Assembly (NCBI GenBank): GCA_029260985.1
Contig: JAJDCE010000036.1
Location: forward strand, 1 to 33,343
From: Patescibacteria group bacterium
GTDB taxonomy: Bacteria; Patescibacteriota; Gracilibacteria; UM-FILTER-43-11
DNA: 33,343 bases
Direction: 5' to 3'
Of this stretch, positions 25,913 through 33,343 are shown piece after piece; position 1 is the stretch's first letter; every line of letters begins with the position of its first letter. The notes beneath the pieces were generated by a model. It was not told where the DNA came from, made no database searches, and saw nothing but the letters and a program-made list of their open reading frames with translations. Position numbers and translations under genes: made by a program.

Positions 25913-26668
25913 ATGAAAAATGAAAACTATACGCTGATCACCGGCGCCAGTTCCGGCATTGGCGAAGCCTGTGCAATTGCATTGGCAAGGGATGGGCATA
26001 ATCTCATTTTACCTGCACGAAGAAAGGAGAAGCTTGAAGACCTCAAGACCAAACTGGAAAAAGAATATAATGTCGCAGTATTAGTCTACAAAGTCGACTT
26101 AGGGAACATCGAAGAAATTGAGAGCTTTTTCAATGAGATAAAAGGGCAAAAAATCAATGTGCTCATCAATAACGCCGGCCTCGCTCTGGGTAAGGCCTCC
26201 TTCGAAGACAGCGAATGGGAAGACCTTAACAGGGTGATTGATATTAATATTAAAGCATTTACTAAAGTAGCTCAGCTCGCAATACCACACCTAAAAGAAA
26301 CGAATGGTCATATAGTTAATGTCAGTTCGATTTCAGGCATTGAGGCGTATGAAGGAGGATCAGTTTACTGTGGAAGTAAAGCCTACGTAAAAATGATCAG
26401 TAAAGCATTACGTATCGATTTAATGGGAACCGGAGTTCGTGTCACAGACATAGCCCCAGGCCTGGTTGATACGGAGTTTGCAACCGTTCGCTTCAAAGGC
26501 GACAAGACCAAGGCCGATTCAGTTTATGAAGGTTTTACACCGCTATTTGCAAAGGACATTGCCGATACCATTGCCTTTACCCTCTCCCGACCGAAAAACG
26601 TAAACCTCGAATACATCCTTATCATGCCAACCGCACAAGCTAGTGCAACGCGTATTGCTAAAAGCTAG
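25913..26668 (+). CDS. SDR family NAD(P)-dependent oxidoreductase (YdfG-like)
   Basis: LITGASSGIGEACAIALARDG, NVLINNAGLALG, IVNVSSISGIEAYEGGSVYCGSKAYVKM. Confidence 0.93.
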   Translation: MKNENYTLITGASSGIGEACAIALARDGHNLILPARRKEKLEDLKTKLEKEYNVAVLVYKVDLGNIEEIESFFNEIKGQKINVLINNAGLALGKASFEDSEWEDLNRVIDINIKAFTKVAQLAIPHLKETNGHIVNVSSISGIEAYEGGSVYCGSKAYVKMISKALRIDLMGTGVRVTDIAPGLVDTEFATVRFKGDKTKADSVYEGFTPLFAKDIADTIAFTLSRPKNVNLEYILIMPTAQASATRIAKS

Positions 26669-26772
26669 CGGCATAAATTTTTGATAAGGCATTCGATAAT
26701 AATTAGTTGTAGTACATATTTTATAGCCTTTAGTTTTAACTTAAAATAAAATAATCTACTTAAAAAGAAATC

Positions 26773-27102
26773 ATGAAAGAAATATTTGATGCCATAGACA
26801 GAACTTGCGTTGAGCCTGCAAAAGACATGGGAGATTGTAGAAATAGACGAATAAGAATATTTGCCAACGGAGATGTTGTAGAAAGATACACACGACTGGG
26901 AATGAGAGCAGGTCCACATTGGGCCAAAGTAGAAACAAACGAGCGAGCATTTTTCTTCTCAGAAACGGCAAATTTAGGTTGTACAATCGCTCAACGCAAA
27001 GATGGCACTCTTACTTTCATACCGCCAGATAGAGACATAGAAGATCTTGGAATAATAACCAGATATTTTATTGAAAAAGAATTAATGACTAAAGGGCGAT
27101 AG
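26773..27102 (+). CDS. Hypothetical protein, 109 aa
   Basis: Intact ORF in a gap; competes with a less plausible antisense ORF. Confidence 0.6.
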   Translation: MKEIFDAIDRTCVEPAKDMGDCRNRRIRIFANGDVVERYTRLGMRAGPHWAKVETNERAFFFSETANLGCTIAQRKDGTLTFIPPDRDIEDLGIITRYFIEKELMTKGR

Positions 27103-27130
27103 CCACAAAAATACGCCCTGCAGCTATCCC

Positions 27131-27217
27131 TTATTATTCGTAGCCATTCTCAACCAAACCCCCTCCCCAAAAAATAAAGGATATGCTATTTTGTCATAGC
27201 TCGTAAATAACCCATTA
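27131..27217. repeat. Direct repeat copy 2 (ends at the proA ATG)
   Basis: See copy 1. Confidence 0.92.
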
Positions 27218-28467
27218 TGCCCGACATAAACACAAACCTCGCAGCCACCCAAAAAGCCAGCAGAACACTGGTAAATCTGGATGAAGAAAAGATAAACAAA
27301 GTCCTCCTCGATTTAGCCGACCATCTTTTAACCGAAACCGACGGAATTTTAGCTGAGAACCGGAAAGATCTGGACAAGATGGACGAAAGCGACCCCAAAT
27401 ACGACCGCCTAAAGCTGACGAAAGAGAGATTGGAAGGTATCGCGTCGGACATCCGAAACGTAGCAAATTTGGACTACCCTGTAGGCAGGGTTTTGGAGGA
27501 AAAGACATTGGAAAACGGGCTTAAGCTCTCCAAAATCACAGTGCCCCTGGGAGTTATCGGAATCATTTACGAAGCACGGCCAAACGTGACCTTCGATGTA
27601 TTCTCCTTATGCTTCAAATCCGGAAACGCCTGTGTTTTAAAGGGCGGAAGTGACGCCCATTCATCGAACACAAAAATTGTTCAGCTAATCCAGTCAGTAC
27701 TCAAAAAACATGAACTGGATGAGAACATAATCTACCTGGCCCCAAGCGAACGTGAAGCCGTAAAAGACATCCTGAGCGCCAATGATTATATCGACGTCAT
27801 CATCCCAAGAGGAAGCCAGAATCTCATCAGTTTTGTCAGAGAAAACGCCACCATCCCGGTAATAGAAACAGGGGCGGGGATTGTACATACTTATTTAGCA
27901 AATTCAGGTGATTTTGAAAAAGCAAAAGCAATCATTCTGAATGCCAAAACTAGAAGGCCAAGTGTCTGCAATGCTTTAGACACTCTGCTTTATGACGAGG
28001 AACAGATTTACACCTTATATGATTTACTGAAGCCATTAGAAGAAAAAAAGGTTGAGCTATACGTTGATCCACCGACATACAGTGAGCTGGAAGGGAAATA
28101 TGATGATGCATTGTTGAATAGAGAATCAGATGAGAGTCGCGGAAGAGAGTTTTTATCTTTGAAAATGTCGATTTACATGATGCCGACTGTTGTAGAAGCT
28201 GTCGATTTTATTAATAGATTTGGATCTGGGCATAGCGAAGCGATAATTTCGGAAGATGAGTCTGAAATTGAATATTTCCTCAACAACGTCGACGCAGCCT
28301 GCGTATACGCCAATACCTCCACCGCCTTCACCGACGGCGCCCAATTCGGCATGGGCGCGGAAATAGGGATAAGTACCCAAAAACTCCACGCCCGCGGCCC
28401 AATGGCCCTTAATGAACTGACCAGCTATAAGTGGATTGTGAGGGGGGAAGGGCAGGTGAGAGAATAA
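27217..28467 (+). CDS. proA: Glutamate-5-semialdehyde dehydrogenase
   Basis: [107 protein letters not shown]. Confidence 0.97.
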   Translation: MPDINTNLAATQKASRTLVNLDEEKINKVLLDLADHLLTETDGILAENRKDLDKMDESDPKYDRLKLTKERLEGIASDIRNVANLDYPVGRVLEEKTLENGLKLSKITVPLGVIGIIYEARPNVTFDVFSLCFKSGNACVLKGGSDAHSSNTKIVQLIQSVLKKHELDENIIYLAPSEREAVKDILSANDYIDVIIPRGSQNLISFVRENATIPVIETGAGIVHTYLANSGDFEKAKAIILNAKTRRPSVCNALDTLLYDEEQIYTLYDLLKPLEEKKVELYVDPPTYSELEGKYDDALLNRESDESRGREFLSLKMSIYMMPTVVEAVDFINRFGSGHSEAIISEDESEIEYFLNNVDAACVYANTSTAFTDGAQFGMGAEIGISTQKLHARGPMALNELTSYKWIVRGEGQVRE

Positions 28468-28476
28468 ACGCAGAAT

Positions 28477-28562
28477 AAGGATTTATATGATTAGCTGATT
28501 CACTTTGATGTATTGAGCTTCAGCACAGTCATCTTGACCATCAGTTAATCTGCGTAATCCTT
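28477..28562. repeat. Imperfect spacer hairpin (AAGGATT...GATTAGCTGAT / ATCAGTTAATC...AATCCTT)
   Basis: 10/11 and 7/7 matching arm segments. Confidence 0.72.
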
Positions 28563-28622
28563 GTCCAGATAAGGGGGTAATGGAAGGTGCTTTAAATGCA
28601 AAATAATAAAATGCTAAATTGA

Positions 28623-29096
28623 ATGCGAAATCAGAAATCCGAAATCAGAAATGATGTATACATCCTCCTCAACAACATCCGCTCCCTACACAACGTAGGA
28701 TCCATTTTCCGTACGTCAGACGGCGCTGGTGTTAAAAAACTGTTTCTCTGTGGCCAAACCGGCTATCCTCCGCGGGAGGAGATAGCAAAAACCGCACTCG
28801 GCGCGGAAGAGATAGTTCCGTGGGAATATTACATCGACCCCATCGACTGCATTAAAAAGTTAAAGAAAGAGGGAATCCAAATAGTGGCGCTGGAGCAGAC
28901 CAGTAAGAGCATCGATTACAAAAAACTGAAACCAAAATACCCCATCTGCCTAGTGGTCGGACACGAAATTGATGGTGTATCGAAGGAAATTCTAGAATTA
29001 TGCGATGAGGCCATCGAAATCCCCATGCACGGCGAAAAACAGTCATTGAATGTCAGCGTAGCTTTCGGCATCGCTATTTATGAATTAGCTAAATAG
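28623..29096 (+). CDS. TrmH/SpoU-family RNA methyltransferase
   Basis: VYILLNNIRSLHNVGSIFRTSDGAGVKKLFLCGQTGYPP, CLVVGHEIDGVSKEILELCDEAIEIPMHGEKQSLNVSVAFGIAIYEL. Confidence 0.93.
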   Translation: MRNQKSEIRNDVYILLNNIRSLHNVGSIFRTSDGAGVKKLFLCGQTGYPPREEIAKTALGAEEIVPWEYYIDPIDCIKKLKKEGIQIVALEQTSKSIDYKKLKPKYPICLVVGHEIDGVSKEILELCDEAIEIPMHGEKQSLNVSVAFGIAIYELAK

Positions 29097-29116
29097 AAAA
29101 ATAGTAAAATAGAACA

Positions 29117-29374
29117 TTAAGACTGAAGTCGTCTGCTTTCAATAAATATATGAGTATAGAGGTGGTTTACAAACTCTTCAGAGAGCTCATTGTCTTTCGC
29201 CATTTTCTTTAGCATGGCTCTGACTTCTTCCTCACGTTCCTTATCCTGAATCGGTAAGCCGAATTCCTTCTTTGAGTTCCCAATTTCCAGAGAGAGTTTC
29301 ATTCGCTTTCCCAAAAGCTCAATCAACTCCTTATCAATGACTTCAATTTGGTGACGAATTTCATCCATAAGCAA
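29117..29374 (-). CDS. Chorismate mutase (AroQ-type) domain protein
   Basis: MDEIRHQIEVIDKELIELLGKRMKLSLEIGNSKKEFGLPIQDKEREEEV. Confidence 0.85.
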   Translation of the reverse strand: MLMDEIRHQIEVIDKELIELLGKRMKLSLEIGNSKKEFGLPIQDKEREEEVRAMLKKMAKDNELSEEFVNHLYTHIFIESRRLQS

Positions 29375-29475
29375 TTCAAATTTAGATTATTTACCTCACC
29401 TATTCTAAACTAAAACAACATTTGATTAAAGGGTTACAAAGTGATAAAGTACATGTTGTAATCTTATTTTTAGCT

Positions 29476-30123
29476 ATGGAAGACACATCAAATCCAACAC
29501 CTCAAAGTTCTGATCCAAACGCAGGCCAAGGCGGTCAGCAGGATCCTCAGGCATCTCAGCCAGCAGGCGGTCAGCCCCCTGCAGATCAAGGAGCTCAACC
29601 AGCCGCAGGTGGTGAGCCCGCTGAAAGCACTGAGCCTGCCGAAGCTGTCGAACCCACAGCAGGTCAGCCTGTAACAAGAAAAGCAGGACAGAAGGACTTA
29701 AGCGGTATCATGGAGGAGAATGTGGACATTAGTTCATTGGTTTCTAACGCAGGCAATAAAGCTGAACAGGATAAATTTTTACAGGAAATAAAAATTCCTG
29801 AACATCCCAACACAAAGTTTGACGACAAGAAATTCGTTTCGCTTTTAGCGGGTTCTATTTCATTAACATTCACAGAGAAGAAGAAAATTATTGAAGCCTT
29901 GCCTCAGCTCTCTCAATTTCAAGTGGACGAGCTGATGAAGATTTTTGAAGAAGAACAGCAAAAGTTTACCGAGCTGGAAAAGAAACACGCTGAACAAGTT
30001 GCTAAACTGGAAAAAGAACACGCTGATAACCCTGAAGCTGAGAAGGCGAAGGCTGAAGAGGTAGCCAAGCAGAAGCAGGAAGGCCAGGAAGCTGAGGATA
30101 TTAAGAAATCCCTTGGTCTTTAA
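29476..30123 (+). CDS. Hypothetical protein: Pro/Gln/Ala-rich N-terminus, Glu/Lys-rich coiled C-terminus (start trimmed from 29422)
   Basis: MEDTSNPTPQSSDPNAGQGGQQDPQASQPAGGQPPADQ...; FTELEKKHAEQVAKLEKEHADNPEAEKAKAEE. Confidence 0.7.
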   Translation: MEDTSNPTPQSSDPNAGQGGQQDPQASQPAGGQPPADQGAQPAAGGEPAESTEPAEAVEPTAGQPVTRKAGQKDLSGIMEENVDISSLVSNAGNKAEQDKFLQEIKIPEHPNTKFDDKKFVSLLAGSISLTFTEKKKIIEALPQLSQFQVDELMKIFEEEQQKFTELEKKHAEQVAKLEKEHADNPEAEKAKAEEVAKQKQEGQEAEDIKKSLGL

Positions 30124-30275
30124 TTGTTGAATTAGAAGATTAGAAAATTAATCTTGGGGTTTTTAATAGTATTTCTAATTTTAAATCAGTTGACAAAGTA
30201 TTAAATTCGATTAAAATTTCCACCTTTTAGTCTAATTTTATGATATTGTCAACAAATAGCACTTAATTTATACCT

Positions 30276-30746
30276 ATGAGCTTACTCAGTGATGGCACAA
30301 TTGACAGTCCTTGCGATGGGGGAGGGGGGACAGAGTCTGTTGAAATTTCCAGGCAACACTCAATTCTTTTAGTTGATGATGAAGAAGTTATCATAAAAGC
30401 ACTCAGGAGGATCATTGGTAGGAGGGTTAGTGTAGATACTGCAGCATCCGGAGATGAGGCGATACAGAAAATGGAAGATGGTATAGATCCTGACTATATT
30501 TTCTGCGATATCACAATGCCCAATGGTACAGGAAGGGATGTTTATGAATATCTAAGAGCAAATAAACCGGAATTAGTAGACAGGATCAAATTTGTAAGCG
30601 GAGGCGCTACTAATACAAAAGGAGAGAGGGGTGGTCTGGGAGATTTTTACAATGAAATGAAAAGAATGGGGAAATTGGTCGAAAAACCTTTTGATATTCA
30701 GGAGATCAGGTTGTTAATAGCAAATGCACTACTAGGGGTTGAGTAA
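30276..30746 (+). CDS. Receiver-domain-only response regulator 1
   Basis: ILLVDDEEVIIKALRRII, YIFCDITMPNGTGRDVYEYL, KFVSGG, VEKPFDIQEI. Confidence 0.9.
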   Translation: MSLLSDGTIDSPCDGGGGTESVEISRQHSILLVDDEEVIIKALRRIIGRRVSVDTAASGDEAIQKMEDGIDPDYIFCDITMPNGTGRDVYEYLRANKPELVDRIKFVSGGATNTKGERGGLGDFYNEMKRMGKLVEKPFDIQEIRLLIANALLGVE

Positions 30747-30785
30747 TTGTTGATTGCAAAAGCAGATAGGTTGAAGTGTTTATAT

Positions 30786-30813
30786 TTGACAAATAAATAA
30801 AGTTGTGTATAAT
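30786..30813 (+). promoter_or_regulatory. Consensus promoter TTGACA-16-TATAAT
   Basis: Upstream of response regulator 2 (30836). Confidence 0.75.
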
Positions 30814-30835
30814 ATAGCACTTAAATCAATTAAGT

Positions 30836-31357
30836 ATGTCAGATATCAATAAGCCCAATGGCAGCAACAGCACAGAATCTGCTGAGAAAATAAAGAAATA
30901 TTCATTCCTTGTGGTTGATGATGATGAGCGAGTGATAAGAAGTAATAGTCGAGTATTAAGGCTTGCACATAAAGGGTCTGAGGTGAGAAGTGCGGATTCG
31001 GGAAATAGAGCCATAAGAATAATTGAAGAAGGCTACATTCCAGACATTATTATCAGTGATTTGTCGATGCCTAATGGAACAGGAAAGGACCTGTATGATT
31101 GGCTAAAAATAAATAGCCCTGAGCTGGCTGATCGACTTATGCTTGTTAGCGGAGGTATTGAAGGGGGGATAATTGGCGGAAGGCATATACAGGAATTAAA
31201 AGCTTTCATTAAAGAAAGAGAGGAGGCTAACCGTTTCGAAAGAAAGCCTGTCTCAGTAGTAAAGCTTAAGGAGAAAATAGCGTTAATACTAAGTGTGAGA
31301 GAAGGGGCAGAAGCTGTTTTATCAGAAGATGAGCCAGAGTCGGACCAGCAGGGTTAA
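30836..31357 (+). CDS. Receiver-domain-only response regulator 2 (paralog of preceding gene)
   Basis: FLVVDDDERVIRSNSRVLRLA, IIISDLSMPNGTGKDLYDWL, LVSGG, ERKPVSVVKLKEKIA. Confidence 0.9.
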   Translation: MSDINKPNGSNSTESAEKIKKYSFLVVDDDERVIRSNSRVLRLAHKGSEVRSADSGNRAIRIIEEGYIPDIIISDLSMPNGTGKDLYDWLKINSPELADRLMLVSGGIEGGIIGGRHIQELKAFIKEREEANRFERKPVSVVKLKEKIALILSVREGAEAVLSEDEPESDQQG

Positions 31358-33343
31358 GCAGCCTTTACCAATTTTTTCTTAGGTATTTTTGCTTTGAGTT
31401 CCACCTTCATAAAAGTAAACTCCTCCTTATCTTTCAGACATCCGATTTTAATGGTGTCTCCTTTTTTGAATTCACCCGTGAGCATTCGCTCCGCGAGAGG
31501 ATCTTCGATAATATCCTGAATTTTTCTGCGAACCGGTCTTGCCCCATATTCAGGGGTATAGCTCAGCTTCGCAAGAAGCTCAAGAGCCTCAGGCGTTAAA
31601 TCAATTCTAATATCTTTATCGATTAGTCTGTCGTTGAGTTCTTTGATCTGCAGGCTGACAATCTCCTGAATATTTTCGTGAGTAAGAGGCTGGAACACAA
31701 TCACCTTATCAATACGATTGATGAATTCAGGTCGGAACGTGTCCTTAAATTCTTTCATCACTTGCTCTTTCTTCTCATTAAAATCCTCCTCAGCCTGTTT
31801 AAGTTTATCATCGCTCAAAGCAAAACCGATCTTACTCGCTTCTTTGGTCAGCTTTTTAGCACCAATATTACTCGTCATTATAATGATCGTATTGGTGAAA
31901 TCCACTCGCTTACCCTTCGCATCCGTTAAGTAGCCATCTTCGAGTACTTGAAGGAGGATATTAAAGAATTCAGGATGGGCTTTTTCAATTTCATCAAACA
32001 GCACCACGCTGTAGGGTTTTCTGCGTACGGCCTCAGTAAGTTGTCCGCCTTCTTCGTAACCCACATAACCGGCAGTGGCGCCGACAAGACGGGAAACATT
32101 GTGTTTTTCCATAAACTCACTCATATCGATCTTAATGAGCGCTTCAGAGTTGTTATAAACTTCGCGAGCCAGTGTTTTTACCAGTTCGGTTTTACCAACA
32201 CCGGTAGGCCCCAAGAAGACAAATGAACCAATCGGGCGGTTATGAGTCGCAATGCCCACTCGTGCCCGTCTGATCGCCTTAGAAACTTCCGACACAGACT
32301 CTTCCTGGCCTATGATGAAGCCTTTAAGAATTGACTCAAGATCAGATAGCTTTTTAGACTCGTCTTTCATCAATTTCGCCACAGGAATACCGGTTATCTT
32401 GCCAACGGTTTTAGCGATATCATTCTCATCAATTTTCACTCGCTTGGCTTTGTTCTGGCTCTGCTCCTTAATCTTTTCAATATCCTTAAAGATTACTTCT
32501 TTCTTCTCTTTGAGCTTTGAGGCTTTTTCGTATTCCTGAGCATAAACATGCTTTTCAATCTGCTTTTCAATCTTAGCGATTTTTTCCTTCTCTTTTCGGA
32601 TCGACGGAGTATTAAATTGACTCCTGGCGCCCATCAGGGCTGCCGTTTCATCCACTAAATCAATCGCTTTATCCGGTAAGAATCGCTCAGTCAAATATCG
32701 CTTAGACAACTTCACCGAAGCGACAATGGCTTCATCAGAAATATTGATATTATGAAATTTCTCATAAGCGGGTCGAAGCCCTTGCAGAATCTGAATACAT
32801 TCATCATCACTGGGCTCTTCCACCATAATCGATTGGAAGCGACGTTCAAGCGCCTTATCTTTTTCAATCTGTTTTCGATACTCATCAATTGTAGTAGCAC
32901 CAATAATCTGCATAGAACCTCTCGAAAGAGCAGGTTTCAAAAGATTCGCAGCATCCATACTGCCTTCAGCACTCCCTGTGCCGGAAAGGGTATGAATTTC
33001 GTCGATAAAGAGAATAATCTCATTATCAGCTTTAGCCGCTTCATCGATAATACTTTTCATGCGTTCCTCAAATTCTCCACGGTATTTGGTACCGGCAATC
33101 ACATTGCTGAGTGAGAGCAGTAAAATTTCCTTATTCAAAAGGGCGTCAGGCACAGACTCTTCAACAATGGCTTGGGCTAGGCCCTCAACCACAGCCGTTT
33201 TACCCACACCAGGGTCACCGATAATAACGGGGTTGTTTTTGGTTTTTCGGTTGAGCACATGAATCATACGCTCAATTTCCTTTTTTCGTCCGATAATTGG
33301 GTCGATCTCGCCTTTCCGGAACTTATTATTCAGATTGGAAGTA
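31354..33343 (-). CDS. clpC: ATP-dependent Clp protease ATP-binding subunit ClpC-like, partial (N-terminus beyond window)
   Basis: [44 protein letters not shown] (open to window edge), two AAA+ modules, central UVR-like segment, [17 protein letters not shown]. Confidence 0.95.
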   Translation of the reverse strand, partial: TSNLNNKFRKGEIDPIIGRKKEIERMIHVLNRKTKNNPVIIGDPGVGKTAVVEGLAQAIVEESVPDALLNKEILLLSLSNVIAGTKYRGEFEERMKSIIDEAAKADNEIILFIDEIHTLSGTGSAEGSMDAANLLKPALSRGSMQIIGATTIDEYRKQIEKDKALERRFQSIMVEEPSDDECIQILQGLRPAYEKFHNINISDEAIVASVKLSKRYLTERFLPDKAIDLVDETAALMGARSQFNTPSIRKEKEKIAKIEKQIEKHVYAQEYEKASKLKEKKEVIFKDIEKIKEQSQNKAKRVKIDENDIAKTVGKITGIPVAKLMKDESKKLSDLESILKGFIIGQEESVSEVSKAIRRARVGIATHNRPIGSFVFLGPTGVGKTELVKTLAREVYNNSEALIKIDMSEFMEKHNVSRLVGATAGYVGYEEGGQLTEAVRRKPYSVVLFDEIEKAHPEFFNILLQVLEDGYLTDAKGKRVDFTNTIIIMTSNIGAKKLTKEASKIGFALSDDKLKQAEEDFNEKKEQVMKEFKDTFRPEFINRIDKVIVFQPLTHENIQEIVSLQIKELNDRLIDKDIRIDLTPEALELLAKLSYTPEYGARPVRRKIQDIIEDPLAERMLTGEFKKGDTIKIGCLKDKEEFTFMKVELKAKIPKKKLVKAA

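Noticed and set aside
26665-26919. Minus-strand 84-aa ORF opposite the 109-aa ORF
   Set aside because: Overlaps a longer, better-composed plus-strand ORF and shows no protein-like conservation cues
30276-30350. G-rich stretch GGGGGAGGGGGG as a second G-quadruplex
   Set aside because: Only two long G-runs close together; does not meet a four-run motif without forcing splits

Overview
The 33.3 kb window looks like a compact bacterial chromosome segment of Candidate Phyla Radiation type (possibly Peregrinibacteria-like; this placement is inference). TGA is used as a stop (nnrE-like gene, proC). Recognisable genes: folA (partial), thyA, NAD(P)H-hydrate epimerase, pgk, an AEC permease, a PrgI/TraC-like T4SS remnant, a PnuC-like transporter, an SLH surface protein, efp, DoxX, an inositol monophosphatase, tRNA(CAU), an RRM protein, an alpha/beta-hydrolase + VanY fusion, bL9, an SBP_5 protein with an inserted domain, secG, comF, a PurQ fusion, a proB/proC/proA cluster interrupted by accessory genes (DUF262/DUF1524 GmrSD-like, SDR, unknown ORF), a TrmH-family methylase, chorismate mutase, two tandem receiver-only response regulators and clpC (partial). 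The most striking structure is non-coding. About ten intergenic spacers share one architecture: short degenerate direct repeats on one side and their reverse complement on the other. The sequence differs at each locus, and the repeats often abut or supply start codons; one repeat family also occurs inside a coding sequence. Other notable signals are a duplicated tRNA 3' half whose T-arm is replaced by a palindrome, an ~87-bp direct repeat of the proA leader flanking the SDR cargo, and a G-quadruplex motif across the proC stop codon. All calls come from reading the sequence and the supplied ORFs; no searches were run.
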